Shown here: positions 24,270 through 32,768 of the stretch, in pieces | How positions within the stretch are numbered: the stretch's first letter is position 1 | How the letters are laid out: the number at the start of each line of letters is the position of its first letter | Assembly: GCF_000421145.1 (NCBI RefSeq) | Contig: NZ_ATWH01000002.1 | Coordinates: 1 to 64,000 of the forward strand | DNA: 64,000 nt | Reading direction: 5' to 3' | DNA from: Glaciibacter superstes DSM 21135 | GTDB lineage: Bacteria > Actinomycetota > Actinomycetes > Actinomycetales > Microbacteriaceae | Notes under the pieces: model-generated | Databases searched by the model: none | Seen by the model: the letters and a program-made list of their open reading frames with translations, nothing else | Told to the model about the DNA's origin: nothing | Program-made: the position numbers and the translations under genes

Positions 24270-25087
24270 CAGACGACAGAGACATCGACAGTGACATCGA
24301 CGCCGGCATTGCCCCGAGCGATGCGGCGGCAGACGGCATCCGTCTGCAGAAGGTGATGGCGTCTGCGGGTGTTGCCTCCCGCCGTGGTTCTGAGGAACTG
24401 ATCGCCGCAGGGCGTGTGCGAGTGAATGGGAAGGTCGTCACAGAGCTCGGTAGGCGCATCCACCCGGAGACCGACGAGATCGCGGTCGACAATGTTGCAG
24501 TGCAGCTGGACACCAGCCGTCGCTACCTGATGCTGAACAAGCCGGTCGGTGTTGTCTCGTCGATGCAGGACGAGAGCGGCCGCCCTGACCTCCGCGAGTT
24601 CACCGACACGTTCGAGGAGCGGCTGTTCAATGTCGGCCGGCTCGATGCCATGACCAGCGGGCTGCTGGTGCTCACCAACGACGGCGACCTGGCGCACGTG
24701 CTTGCGCATCCGTCTTTCGGGGTGTCGAAGACCTACATCGCCAAGGTCGAGGGGCGCGTCTCAGCGCAGACCATCGGCCGGTTGCAGAGCGGCATCGAGC
24801 TCGAAGACGGGCCGATCGCAGCCGACAAGGCGCGCATTCTCACCAGCCCTCCAGGCGAGGGCGCGAGCCTGGTGGAGTTGACCCTGCACTCCGGCCGCAA
24901 CCGAATCGTCCGACGCATGCTCGATGCCGTCGGCCACCCCGTCATCGATCTGGTGCGGCGCCAGTTCGGCCCGCTGCACCTTGGCACGCTCAAATCGGGT
25001 GCCGTGCGCGAGTTGACTAAAGTGGAACTCGGCCAGCTGCTCACGGTCTCTCGGTCGGACGCAGCCAGGGCAGAACCGCCGAAGTAA
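24266..25087 (+). CDS. rluB: 23S rRNA pseudouridine synthase RluB-type
   Basis: Protein of 273 residues. An S4 RNA-binding domain (IRLQKVMASAGVASRRGSEE) covers about 26-75, followed by the RsuA/RluB catalytic domain. The GRLDAMTSGLLVLTNDGD motif has the catalytic Asp near residue 127. LTLHSGRNRIVRRMLDAVGH closes the domain. It isomerises a uridine in the 23S peptidyl-transferase region. The first 25 residues are acidic. It is the standard neighbour of scpB. Confidence 0.94.
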   Translation: MTDDRDIDSDIDAGIAPSDAAADGIRLQKVMASAGVASRRGSEELIAAGRVRVNGKVVTELGRRIHPETDEIAVDNVAVQLDTSRRYLMLNKPVGVVSSMQDESGRPDLREFTDTFEERLFNVGRLDAMTSGLLVLTNDGDLAHVLAHPSFGVSKTYIAKVEGRVSAQTIGRLQSGIELEDGPIAADKARILTSPPGEGASLVELTLHSGRNRIVRRMLDAVGHPVIDLVRRQFGPLHLGTLKSGAVRELTKVELGQLLTVSRSDAARAEPPK

Positions 25088-25126
25088 CCGGCAGGCCGGC
25101 CGAAAGCAACAGTCAGGAGAGCGCAC

Positions 25127-26209
25127 GTGGTCGAGAGTCGACTGGTCGGACCGGTGCGCATCGTCGGTGTCGGCCTGCTCGGGAGCAGCATCGGGCTGGG
25201 TTTGTCTGCGCGCGGCATCGAGGTTGTTCTTGCCGATGCGTCGCCGACGCACCTTCGCATCGCCATCGATTACGGCGCGGGCCGCGCAGCCGGACCGCAC
25301 GACGCACCGCAGCTGATCGTGGTCTGTGTGCCGCCCGATGTGACCGCCGACGTCGTCGCGCGCGAGCTCGAGGCCTACCCAGACGCGATCGTGACGGATG
25401 TCGCCAGCGTCAAGCTGGCCCCGCTGCAGGAGTTGCGCGCCCGCGGCGCCGACATCTCCCGCTACATCGGATCTCACCCGATGGCGGGCAAGGAACGCGG
25501 CGGGCCGTTGGCCGGCCGCGCCGACCTCTTCCTCGGCCGCCCGTGGGTGGTCGCCGCGCACGACGGCATCAGTTACCAGCGCGCCAACGCCGTCGACGAC
25601 CTCATCCTCGACCTCGGTGCCACCCTCGTCGAAATGACACCAGAGGAGCACGACCGCGGCGTCGCCCTGGTATCGCACGTGCCGCAGGTCATCTCCACGC
25701 TGTTGGCGAGACGGCTGACGGATGCCCCTGGCTCCGCCCTCAACCTCGCCGGGCAGGGACTTCGCGATATGACGCGTATCGCGGCGAGCGACCCGGAGCT
25801 GTGGGTGCAGATCCTCGGCGCGAACTCCGATCCAGTGCGCGAAATTCTTCTGGCTTACCGCGACGACCTCGACCGCTTCATTGAGAGTCTCACCGACCCG
25901 ACCGCTCCAGGTGCAGAGCGCAAGGTGGCTGAGGAGATCGCCGGTGGCAACGCCGGAGTAGCCCGGTTGCCAGGTAAACACGGGCACGATCGACGGTTTG
26001 CATCGATGGTGGTCATGGTCGACGACACACCGGGCCAGATCGCCAAGCTTCTCCACGAGATCGGCGAGCTCGGGGTGAACCTCGAAGACCTGCGTCTCGA
26101 GCATTCACCGGGAGCCGAACTCGGGCTCGTCGAGATCTCTGTCCTCCCCGAGGCGGTCGCACGCCTCACAGAAGAGCTGGCCGCCCGCGGCTGGCGGATT
26201 GCCGGTTGA
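25127..26209 (+). CDS. tyrA: prephenate dehydrogenase
   Basis: Protein of 360 residues from GTG 25127 (CAGGAGAG before it). The Rossmann motif GVGLLG is at residues 14-19. The catalytic region has [12 protein letters not shown], and ALVSHVPQV is the conserved inner helix. The C-terminal 80 residues ([20 protein letters not shown]) form an ACT domain, which in this family binds tyrosine for feedback inhibition. It converts prephenate to 4-hydroxyphenylpyruvate in tyrosine synthesis. It overlaps an upstream TTG start of cmk. Confidence 0.93.
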   Translation: MVESRLVGPVRIVGVGLLGSSIGLGLSARGIEVVLADASPTHLRIAIDYGAGRAAGPHDAPQLIVVCVPPDVTADVVARELEAYPDAIVTDVASVKLAPLQELRARGADISRYIGSHPMAGKERGGPLAGRADLFLGRPWVVAAHDGISYQRANAVDDLILDLGATLVEMTPEEHDRGVALVSHVPQVISTLLARRLTDAPGSALNLAGQGLRDMTRIAASDPELWVQILGANSDPVREILLAYRDDLDRFIESLTDPTAPGAERKVAEEIAGGNAGVARLPGKHGHDRRFASMVVMVDDTPGQIAKLLHEIGELGVNLEDLRLEHSPGAELGLVEISVLPEAVARLTEELAARGWRIAG

Positions 26210-26214
26210 GCGCC

Positions 26215-26916
26215 ATGCCGAATGAGTCCCTTGAGCGCACTGTGCCGATCGTTGTCGCCATCGATGGGCCGGCCGGCAGCGGAAAGTCCAGCGTGAGCAA
26301 GGCGGTCGCCCGGCGGTTCGGCTTCGGCTTCCTCGACACCGGTGCCGCCTACCGCGCGCTCGCCTGGCGCGTGGTCGAGGGCGGGTTCGACCAGGAAGAC
26401 GCAGATGCCGTCACTGCCTCGCTCGACGGATTCGACTACAGCATCGGAACAGACCCAGACGTCTACTTCGTCAGGGTCGGCGAAATCGACGTGACCGACG
26501 CCATCCGTCTGCCCCGTGTCACGGCCGTGGTGAGCGCGATCGCGAGGGTTCCTGCTGTTCGTTCCCACCTCACCGAGCTGTTCCGCACCATCGCGGGATC
26601 GACCGATCGGCCCGGGATGGTGATTGAGGGCAGGGACATCACAACAGTGGTCGCGCCAGACGCCGATGTGCGGATCCTGCTTACCGCGTCTGAAGAGGCT
26701 AGAATGGCGAGGCGCTCTCTGGAAATTTCGACCCAATCGGCTGACACTGTGGCAGAGCAGTTGCGATCGAGGGATCGGGCTGACTCGCAGGTTGTCGATT
26801 TCATGAGCGCCGCAGACGGTGTGACCACCGTCGACTCCACCCATCTCGACTTCGAGCAGACCGTAGACACGGTCGCTGAGGTCATCACCACACGTACCGC
26901 GAGGACCTCGCCATGA
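26215..26916 (+). CDS. cmk: cytidylate kinase
   Basis: Protein of 233 residues from ATG 26215; a TTG at 26206 overlapping the tyrA stop is in frame and would add three residues. The P-loop [16 protein letters not shown] covers about 15-30, then [13 protein letters not shown] (CMP binding) and [15 protein letters not shown]. It phosphorylates CMP and dCMP. The tyrA-cmk-der order is typical of Actinobacteria. It overlaps der by 4 bases. Confidence 0.94.
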   Translation: MPNESLERTVPIVVAIDGPAGSGKSSVSKAVARRFGFGFLDTGAAYRALAWRVVEGGFDQEDADAVTASLDGFDYSIGTDPDVYFVRVGEIDVTDAIRLPRVTAVVSAIARVPAVRSHLTELFRTIAGSTDRPGMVIEGRDITTVVAPDADVRILLTASEEARMARRSLEISTQSADTVAEQLRSRDRADSQVVDFMSAADGVTTVDSTHLDFEQTVDTVAEVITTRTARTSP

Positions 26917-28436
26917 CCAATGAATTCAACGACGCGCCAGAGCTGGACACACAGCTCGACACCGAGCTGGCTTCGCGCCTGGCCAACCTCGATGACGACC
27001 TCGCGCACCAGCGCGCCTCCGCCCTCCGCAGCGGACTCGACGACTACGAGCTCGACGAGGAAGACCTCGACGTGCTCGAGGCCGCCACCGAAGACCCCGA
27101 CGCCATCAAGTACCTGCCTGCGCTGCCGGTCATCGCGATCGTCGGGCGCCCGAACGTCGGCAAGTCGGCGCTGGTCAACCGCATCCTGGGTCGCCGTGAA
27201 GCGGTCGTCGAAGACACTCCTGGAGTGACCCGTGACCGTGTCACTTACAAGGGTGAGTGGAACGAGCGCCGGTTCAGCCTCGTCGACACCGGTGGCTGGG
27301 AGCCGGATGCCCGTGGCATCGACGCTTCCGTCGCCGCGCAGGCCGAGGTGGCCATTGACCTCTCCGACCTGGTGATGTTCGTTGTCGACTCGAATGTCGG
27401 GCCGACCTCAACAGACGAAGCCGTCGTACGGATGCTGCGGAAGAGCGGCAAGCCCGTCTTCCTGGTGGCGAACAAGGTCGACGACATTCGTCAGGAGCCG
27501 CAGTCGGCGAGCCTGTGGTCGCTTGGCCTCGGCCAGCCGTGGCCGGTGTCTGCACTGCACGGTCGTGGTGTTGCCGATCTGCTTGATGCGATTCTGCTCG
27601 AACTGCCAGAGATCTCGACTGTCGCCAAGCAGGAAGTCGGCGGGCCGCGGCGCGTTGCGCTGCTCGGACGGCCGAACGTGGGCAAGTCGAGCCTCTTGAA
27701 CAAGGTCGTGGGGGAGGAGCGCGTTGTTGTCAACGAGCTCGCCGGCACGACTCGCGACCCGGTCGACGAACAGGTCGAGCTGGGTGGCAAGGTGTGGCGT
27801 TTTGTCGACACCGCCGGCATCCGTCGTCGTGTTCACCTGGCGCAGGGCGCCGACTTCTACGCATCGCTGCGTACCAGCGCAGCGCTGGAGAAGGCCGAGG
27901 TTGCGGTCGTTCTGATCGACGTCACCGAGGTGATCAGCGAGCAGGATATTCGCATCATCGACCTGGTGCTCGAGTCCGGCCGTGCGCTGGTGTTGGCGTT
28001 CAATAAGTGGGACATGATCGACGACGAGCGTCGCCGGTACCTGGAGCGCGAGATCGAGATGGACCTGGCGCATGTGGCGTGGGCGCCGAGGGTGAACATC
28101 TCCGCGCGCACCGGGCGGCACATGGAGAAGCTGGTGCCGGCGCTTGAGTTGGCGCTGGAGTCATGGGACACCCGCATTGCGACGGGCAAGTTCAACGCTT
28201 TCCTGGCCGAGCTCACGGCGGCGCATCCGCACCCGGTTCGCGGTGGAAAGCAGCCGCGAATCCTGTTCGGCACGCAGGCGTCAAGCCGGCCGCCGACATT
28301 TGTGGTGTTCACCACCGGATTCCTCGACCCTGGTTACCGTCGCTACATCCAGCGACGCCTCCGCGAGATCTACGGTTTCGAGGGCAGCCCGATCAACCTC
28401 AGCATGCGCGTGCGAGAGAAGCGCGCTCGCAAGTAG
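26913..28436 (+). CDS. der: ribosome assembly GTPase Der (EngA)
   Basis: Protein of 507 residues. It has an acidic 70-residue N-terminal extension and two tandem GTPase domains: [12 protein letters not shown] from residue 79 and [12 protein letters not shown] from about 252. Both have NKxD motifs (NKVD, NKWD). The C-terminal KH-like domain ([11 protein letters not shown]) follows. Der is needed for 50S subunit maturation. It is the last gene of the conserved block and is followed by a strong hairpin. Confidence 0.96.
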   Translation: MTNEFNDAPELDTQLDTELASRLANLDDDLAHQRASALRSGLDDYELDEEDLDVLEAATEDPDAIKYLPALPVIAIVGRPNVGKSALVNRILGRREAVVEDTPGVTRDRVTYKGEWNERRFSLVDTGGWEPDARGIDASVAAQAEVAIDLSDLVMFVVDSNVGPTSTDEAVVRMLRKSGKPVFLVANKVDDIRQEPQSASLWSLGLGQPWPVSALHGRGVADLLDAILLELPEISTVAKQEVGGPRRVALLGRPNVGKSSLLNKVVGEERVVVNELAGTTRDPVDEQVELGGKVWRFVDTAGIRRRVHLAQGADFYASLRTSAALEKAEVAVVLIDVTEVISEQDIRIIDLVLESGRALVLAFNKWDMIDDERRRYLEREIEMDLAHVAWAPRVNISARTGRHMEKLVPALELALESWDTRIATGKFNAFLAELTAAHPHPVRGGKQPRILFGTQASSRPPTFVVFTTGFLDPGYRRYIQRRLREIYGFEGSPINLSMRVREKRARK

Positions 28437-28474
28437 GGCGCACCCGCCCGTCGAGTCGCGAGTGCACATCGAGT

Positions 28475-28535
28475 CGCGAGTGCGGTCAGATGGCCGCTTC
28501 GTTTCGCTGGAACCGACCATCTGACCGCACTCGCG
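28475..28535. terminator. 19-bp perfect inverted repeat between convergent genes
   Basis: CGCGAGTGCGGTCAGATGG (28475-28493) and CCATCTGACCGCACTCGCG (28517-28535) are exact reverse complements with a 23-base loop. It lies between der (+) and a convergent minus-strand gene, so it fits a bidirectional terminator. A half copy of the left arm (GAGTCGCGAGTGC) occurs just upstream at 28453-28465. Confidence 0.65.
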
Positions 28536-28544
28536 GGCAACAAT

Positions 28545-29018
28545 CTAGCGCGTTTCGGTGGGCTCAGCCTCTGGAATGGTCTGGTTCTCGGTGACGGTCT
28601 CATCCTCGGCGGCCGGCTTTGCAGCATCCGTCGTCGCCTCGTCGGTTGCCGTCTCCTCCGTCAGGGCGACCTCGTCGACAGGAGCCTCGATGAGGTCCTC
28701 GTCGTCGAACTCGTCAACATCATCGAAAACAACAACCTCGGGCTCGACGGCCTGCTTGCGGCTGGCGGCCTGGGCGGCCAGCGCGAGGAGCACTCCGAGC
28801 ACGCCGACGGCGATCAGGAGCCCGCCGACGGTGCTGCCGGACTGAGCAACGAAGAGCTTGTCGTAGTCGGCGGCGCCCGAGGTGTACAGGGCGGCCTGGC
28901 CGGAGTTCGAGGAGGTCATCCAGAGGTAGCCGAGCACGGCGACGATGACGGATGCCAGCCACAGCACGATAAGGGGGATGTTGATTTTCGCGAGTGGGCT
29001 TGAGGCGTTCGAAGACAT
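28545..29018 (-). CDS. small membrane protein with acidic tail
   Basis: Protein of 157 residues. Two membrane spans are visible: INIPLIVLWLASVIVAVLGY (about 12-31) and GGLLIAVGVLGVLLALAAQA (about 65-85). The outside loop between them is Ser/Gly/Tyr-rich. The C-terminal half (from VVVFDDVDEFDDEDL) is highly acidic and repetitive in E, T and A, probably cytoplasmic and disordered. A GGAAGGA site precedes the ATG. I do not recognise a characterised family. It faces der, from which the hairpin separates it. Confidence 0.75.
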   Translation of the reverse strand: MSSNASSPLAKINIPLIVLWLASVIVAVLGYLWMTSSNSGQAALYTSGAADYDKLFVAQSGSTVGGLLIAVGVLGVLLALAAQAASRKQAVEPEVVVFDDVDEFDDEDLIEAPVDEVALTEETATDEATTDAAKPAAEDETVTENQTIPEAEPTETR

Positions 29019-29145
29019 GATGTCCTTCCGTGGGGGAGTGGCCCTGTCCGGACCACACTCGAACGTAGGGATGCCTTCTATGTGTTTCCTATGAGTCTGC
29101 AGGGCATCCCCACAGAATCGAGCCTCTGTTCACGGCTGCCGATGC

Positions 29146-29736
29146 TCACATTTCCAGCCGCACAACGGCACGGGCATCCGTGGGGCGCGACGCTATCTCG
29201 AACCCGGCGCGCTCAAAGAGCGACAGTGTCCCGTGGTACAGCTCCGCGGATGACGCCTTCACCCGCTCGCCCGTGTCGACCGGATACCCCTCGATCACGC
29301 GGGCGCCGTGCTCCCGCGCGTGGTGCACCGCGCCATCGAGCAGCGCGGAGGCGACGCCTTTGCGGCGGTGTCCCACACGAACGACGAAGCAGGTGACGGC
29401 CCAGACGGATGTATCGGTTGGGTCTTCGTCGCTGCCTTTGAGGACTTTGAGGCGTTGGAGCCGGCTGTATTTCGGTCGGGGTTCGACGGCGCACCAGCCG
29501 ACGGGTTCGTCGCCGTCGTAGGCGATGACGCCGGGTGCCGGTTCGTTCGCTTCGATCTGTTGCCGGAGCATTCCAGCGCACTCGTCGCGAGTTGCGGTCT
29601 CCCATGCGGCGTTCGGCATCTTGAAGTACTGGCACCAGCACCCCGCTGGGTCGCCTCGCGTTCCGAATGCCGTGCGCACGTCTTCCCACGGCACGTCAGA
29701 GACCGACACCACTCTGAATCCTGTCCCAACCGGCAT
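29146..29736 (-). CDS. GNAT-family N-acetyltransferase
   Basis: Protein of 196 residues from the ATG at 29736; a longer reading to 29865 adds residues that run through a repeat and are unlikely. The acetyl-CoA loop is VRVGHRRKGVASALLDGAV (the R/Q-x-x-G-x-A motif), preceded by VWAVTCFVV. The N-terminal GDPAGCWCQYFKMP is seen in a GNAT subgroup of unknown substrate. It stands alone near the tRNA-Pro. Confidence 0.85.
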   Translation of the reverse strand: MPVGTGFRVVSVSDVPWEDVRTAFGTRGDPAGCWCQYFKMPNAAWETATRDECAGMLRQQIEANEPAPGVIAYDGDEPVGWCAVEPRPKYSRLQRLKVLKGSDEDPTDTSVWAVTCFVVRVGHRRKGVASALLDGAVHHAREHGARVIEGYPVDTGERVKASSAELYHGTLSLFERAGFEIASRPTDARAVVRLEM

Positions 29737-29791
29737 ACACAAGACGTTACGCCCGCCCACTTCGCTGGTCGAGTTTGTCAAGATCCTCGCT

Positions 29792-29832
29792 GGTTGAGGA
29801 GCCGCTGAGGAACGAAGCGGCGTCTCGAAACC
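29792..29832. repeat. REP-like palindromic element
   Basis: The 41-base stretch runs from GGTTGAGGAGCCGCT to AAGCGGCGTCTCGAAACC and folds on itself, with GCCGCT pairing with AGCGGC and outer GGTT(t/g)..GAG pairing with CTC..AACC. Sequences of this GGTTGAGGAGC...CTCGAAACC kind are scattered between genes in Microbacteriaceae, from memory. Only one copy is in this window. Confidence 0.5.
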
Positions 29833-29967
29833 TCGTAACCCGATCTCAGAACTCAGCCATTTCATCCGGCAGGCAGGACACCCGTGCGCACACCCACCCC
29901 TTTCGACGCGGTAAGCTATTCGAGTTGTCTTCTGCGGGATCCGTTCAGCGGATTCGGTGTGGGATTA

Positions 29968-30041
29968 CGGGCTGTAGCGCAGCTTGGTAGCGCACCTGAC
30001 TGGGGGTCAGGGGGTCGCAGGTTCAAATCCTGTCAGCCCGA
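29968..30041 (+). tRNA. tRNA-Pro(GGG)
   Basis: A full cloverleaf of 74 bases. The acceptor stem is CGGGCTG/CAGCCCG with discriminator A. The anticodon stem CCTGA/TCAGG carries the loop CTGGGGG with anticodon GGG. The T-arm contains GGTTCAAATCC. The CCA is not encoded. It serves as the integration site of the mobile element to the right, so its 3' part is the left copy of the attachment site. Confidence 0.95.
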
Positions 30042-30045
30042 CGTA

Positions 30046-30081
30046 AAAACCCTGATGAGAAGCGATTTTCATCAGGGTTTT
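30046..30081. terminator. terminator after tRNA-Pro
   Basis: AAAACCCTGATGA (30046-30058) pairs with TCATCAGGGTTTT (30069-30081) as a 13-bp stem with a 10-base loop. The A-rich left and T-rich right arms make it work in both directions, ending the tRNA on one strand and the integrase gene on the other. Confidence 0.85.
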
Positions 30082-30227
30082 GTCATATCTAGAGACGACT
30101 TTCTGTGGTCCCCCTCTGGTCCCCTGAACGTCCCTGCCGCCGATGCCGGGTGGACAGCGGAACCCTGTAGCGGGCTCTGCCTGTGGATAAGGGGACCAAA
30201 AGGGGACCAGAACACTCCCCGCGACGA

Positions 30228-31457
30228 TCACAGAGACCTCGATGGACCTCTGCGCTTCGGGCTGCTGGCAGCACCAGTCGCCTTGGCAAGGAACGCGTTG
30301 GCCTGCTCAGCGGCCGACGCGAGATGGCGGTCATCAGGGTGGAGATAGCCTCGGGTGGTGTCGACGGATGCGTGGCCGAGGATCTCTTGAAGGACGTGCA
30401 ACGGGATTCCCGCGTCGGCCATCCAGGTTGCTCCGGTGTGACGGAGCCCGTGACGTGTGAGGTCGGGTAGTCCGAGAGCAGCGACGATCGTGTCCCAGCT
30501 CGTCGCGTCCCGCACGGTTGCAGTGGTGAGCGCTCCGCCTTTCGGGCCGACGAGTAACCGATCCTCGGGCTCCTTGCCGTCGGTGAGGCGTTCCAGGACG
30601 GGGCGGAGAGCATCTAAAATCGGGACGCGACGTTCCTTGCGACTCTTGGTCTGCTTGGTGATCAACCCGCCTCTGCCAGGGAAGGTCTGCCGGGCGATGA
30701 CGACGAGGTTCTTGTCGAAGTTCACATCCCCGGCCTGGAGGCCGGAAACCTCGGAAGAGCGTGCCGCAAGGAGCGCGGCGAGCATGACGAAGTCCGAATA
30801 GGACTGGTGCACCTTCCCGCACGCTTCGGCCAGAGTGACCAGGGTGGACATCTCAGGGATCGCGTGAGCGCGCGGAGACGATTGCTCAGCGGGCTGGGCC
30901 CGGAACGCATTGCGATTCAGACTGCGCTTAGCGCGGTTCTTCGCTGGGTTGATCGTCAGCATCCCGTCGCGGACTGCCTCGTCGAGGACCCGCACAAGCG
31001 GGGCGATGGAGTTCTTGATCGTGGACGCGCCATAGCGTTTCTCCCAGGCATCGATCGTGCGGTCGATCGCACCGGCAGTGATCTGCGTGACCGGCATATG
31101 ACCGAGTGCAGGCAAAACACGAAGCTTGAGCCCGTACTCATAGGTCTCACCAGTCGACGTCGGATCGAGGCCGCGCGCCCAACGGTCACCGATCGCGGTG
31201 ACGAACTCGGTCAGGGTCATGGACACATCCATGCCCTTCACAGAGGAATGGCGCAGCGACTCGAAGAACTCATGCGCCGCGGCCTCGTCAGCGACGATCT
31301 CAGAACGGATAATCCGGCGCTTACTGAGCGGGTCAGTCCACCGAGCACGGGCACGGATACCGTACGACCGTCGTTCCAGGTCCGTCGAGATCTTCACCCC
31401 GATCGGCGGCACCGGCTTCGGCTGAGCCGTCGGGAGCGGCTCAGCCTTCCGCGGCAT
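30228..31457 (-). CDS. int: ICE tyrosine integrase
   Basis: Protein of 409 residues from ATG 31457; an in-frame ATG at 31496 would add 13. The N-terminal part carries an Arg-rich AP2-like DNA-binding stretch (RRSYGIRARARW), then a SAM-like core-binding domain. The catalytic domain has LAARSSEVSGLQ (Arg), LTRHGLRHTGATWM (His, Arg), ILGHASVDTTRGYLH (His, nucleophile Tyr). It recombines attP with the tRNA-Pro 3' end. The gene ends 150 bases from the tRNA and overlaps the excisionase gene by 17 bases, so both would be made together. Confidence 0.93.
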   Translation of the reverse strand: MPRKAEPLPTAQPKPVPPIGVKISTDLERRSYGIRARARWTDPLSKRRIIRSEIVADEAAAHEFFESLRHSSVKGMDVSMTLTEFVTAIGDRWARGLDPTSTGETYEYGLKLRVLPALGHMPVTQITAGAIDRTIDAWEKRYGASTIKNSIAPLVRVLDEAVRDGMLTINPAKNRAKRSLNRNAFRAQPAEQSSPRAHAIPEMSTLVTLAEACGKVHQSYSDFVMLAALLAARSSEVSGLQAGDVNFDKNLVVIARQTFPGRGGLITKQTKSRKERRVPILDALRPVLERLTDGKEPEDRLLVGPKGGALTTATVRDATSWDTIVAALGLPDLTRHGLRHTGATWMADAGIPLHVLQEILGHASVDTTRGYLHPDDRHLASAAEQANAFLAKATGAASSPKRRGPSRSL

Positions 31458-31656
31458 GATCGTGTTCCATCCGCGCCAGCCACGCATCGACCGCATCCAG
31501 CCGATACCGGGCGATCCCTCCCAGCCGCAAGAACGGAGGCCCCTGACCAGCTGACCTCCACCGGGAGAGCGTGGACTCGGAGACCTTCAGGTAGGCCGCA
31601 ATCTCACGGCTGTCCATGAGCGGTGACACCGTCGCGGCGCTGGCTCCCTCGCTCAT
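31441..31656 (-). CDS. xis: AlpA/excisionase-type helix-turn-helix protein
   Basis: Protein of 71 residues. The MerR-like helix-turn-helix LMDSREIAAYLKVSESTLSR (about 13-32) with WRSAGQGPPFLRLGGIARYR is the fold of helix_turn_helix_17/AlpA excisionases. Such proteins bend att DNA to direct the integrase towards excision. It lies directly upstream of the integrase, whose start it overlaps, and 4 bases into the DUF4913 gene. Confidence 0.85.
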   Translation of the reverse strand: MSEGASAATVSPLMDSREIAAYLKVSESTLSRWRSAGQGPPFLRLGGIARYRLDAVDAWLARMEHDHAAEG

Positions 31657-32240
31657 GGCAGTTCCCCGGTAACGGGGTTCAGGCCCGCATAGAAGTCGTC
31701 CTCTTGCTTGCGGCGGCGGGCGACGTCATCGAGCACGAACTGGACGAAGTCCTCGTCCCGGTTAGCAATGATGATGTCCTCGACCGGCGCGGCAGGCTCG
31801 CCGGGCCAGGGCGTTTGCCTGGTGGGCCGGTCGCGGTCGAGACGTGTTCCGGAAGCGGTAACCCAGTCCCTCAGCCGTTGGCGTGTGTCGGCGAAATCCC
31901 GATGCCAGCCCAATGGCGCCGACCCGCTCCGCTCCGGATCGTAGGCGCACAGCCAGTGCAGGTGCAGCGCCGATAGTTCCCACACGAGTTCAGGATGACG
32001 GTGCCAGAACGGCGGAATAACTCCGGCGGGGAGGCCATAGGTGTGGCGGAGCCAGTCGATCCACCTGTTCAGTTCCAGCCATTCAGCTTCCGCCTCGGTG
32101 GCAGTGAGCAGATTCCAGTTGACCGGATGCGGAGGTTCCGGGATCAACGGTCCACCGAAAGCATCGGCAGGATCGTCACCTGGCAGCGGCGGTTCGGATT
32201 CGTCAGGCACGGGGCGGGCGTCGTCGTCGTCATTCATCAC
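31653..32240 (-). CDS. DUF4913 domain protein
   Basis: Protein of 195 residues. The stretch WLELNRWIDWLRHTYGLP (about 52-69), with IPPFWHRHPELVWELSALHL and PLGWHRDFADTRQRL after it, is the pattern of DUF4913, known from actinobacterial conjugative elements and plasmids. It is rich in Trp and His. The function is unknown. It overlaps the excisionase gene and lies 10 bases after the SSB-like gene in the same operon, so it may be an accessory of excision or transfer. Confidence 0.8.
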   Translation of the reverse strand: MMNDDDDARPVPDESEPPLPGDDPADAFGGPLIPEPPHPVNWNLLTATEAEAEWLELNRWIDWLRHTYGLPAGVIPPFWHRHPELVWELSALHLHWLCAYDPERSGSAPLGWHRDFADTRQRLRDWVTASGTRLDRDRPTRQTPWPGEPAAPVEDIIIANRDEDFVQFVLDDVARRRKQEDDFYAGLNPVTGELP

Positions 32241-32250
32241 AGCTCCCGGT

Positions 32251-32703
32251 TCAGAGACTGATACTCGACGCGGGACGGGCGGCCGTGGATGGTGCGGTGA
32301 ACTCGGCGGGAATGTCCCTTTGCTCCGTCACAGCAGGGGCGGAGCGCGAAGTCCGGTCGACTTCGTAACGAGTGCGGGCACTGTCGTGACCGATCCTCTT
32401 CGCGACGAACTCCTCGCCCTCGACGCTCTGTCCGTCCTTCTCGTAGGCGCTGTGCCGGGTGTAGCCCTCGGCGACGAAGTTGTCACCTTTCCCGAACTGC
32501 TCCGCTGCTCGCTCCGCAGACCGACCGAACATCACCAGGTGGTGATAAGTCGTCTCGGTCTGCGTGAACGACCCGTCCTCTTCGTGCCGGTAGTGCTCCT
32601 GCCCGACCCGGACGTAGAGCCTCGGGTCGCCCTTGGTAGTTGGGGCGAGTTGCGGATCGGATGCGATGAACCCCGAGAGGGACTCTTGCGTGCGGATAGC
32701 CAT
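32251..32703 (-). CDS. single-stranded DNA-binding-like protein
   Basis: Protein of 150 residues with an OB-fold pattern: SGFIASDPQLAPTTKGDPRL, TTYHHLVMFGRSAERAAEQF, and GDNFVAEGYTRHSAYEKDGQ, which match strand blocks of SSB (DP-L, W/F-RSAE, L/V-GR/GY). It lacks the usual acidic DDDIPF tip and ends in SSISL. It probably coats transferred single strands inside the recipient. It follows the coupling-protein gene. Confidence 0.8.
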   Translation of the reverse strand: MAIRTQESLSGFIASDPQLAPTTKGDPRLYVRVGQEHYRHEEDGSFTQTETTYHHLVMFGRSAERAAEQFGKGDNFVAEGYTRHSAYEKDGQSVEGEEFVAKRIGHDSARTRYEVDRTSRSAPAVTEQRDIPAEFTAPSTAARPASSISL

Positions 32704-32768
32704 CGATCTGTCCTCCTGACATCGGCAACCCCGGACGGGGTCGCTCTACCTGCCAGGTGCACCGCCGT

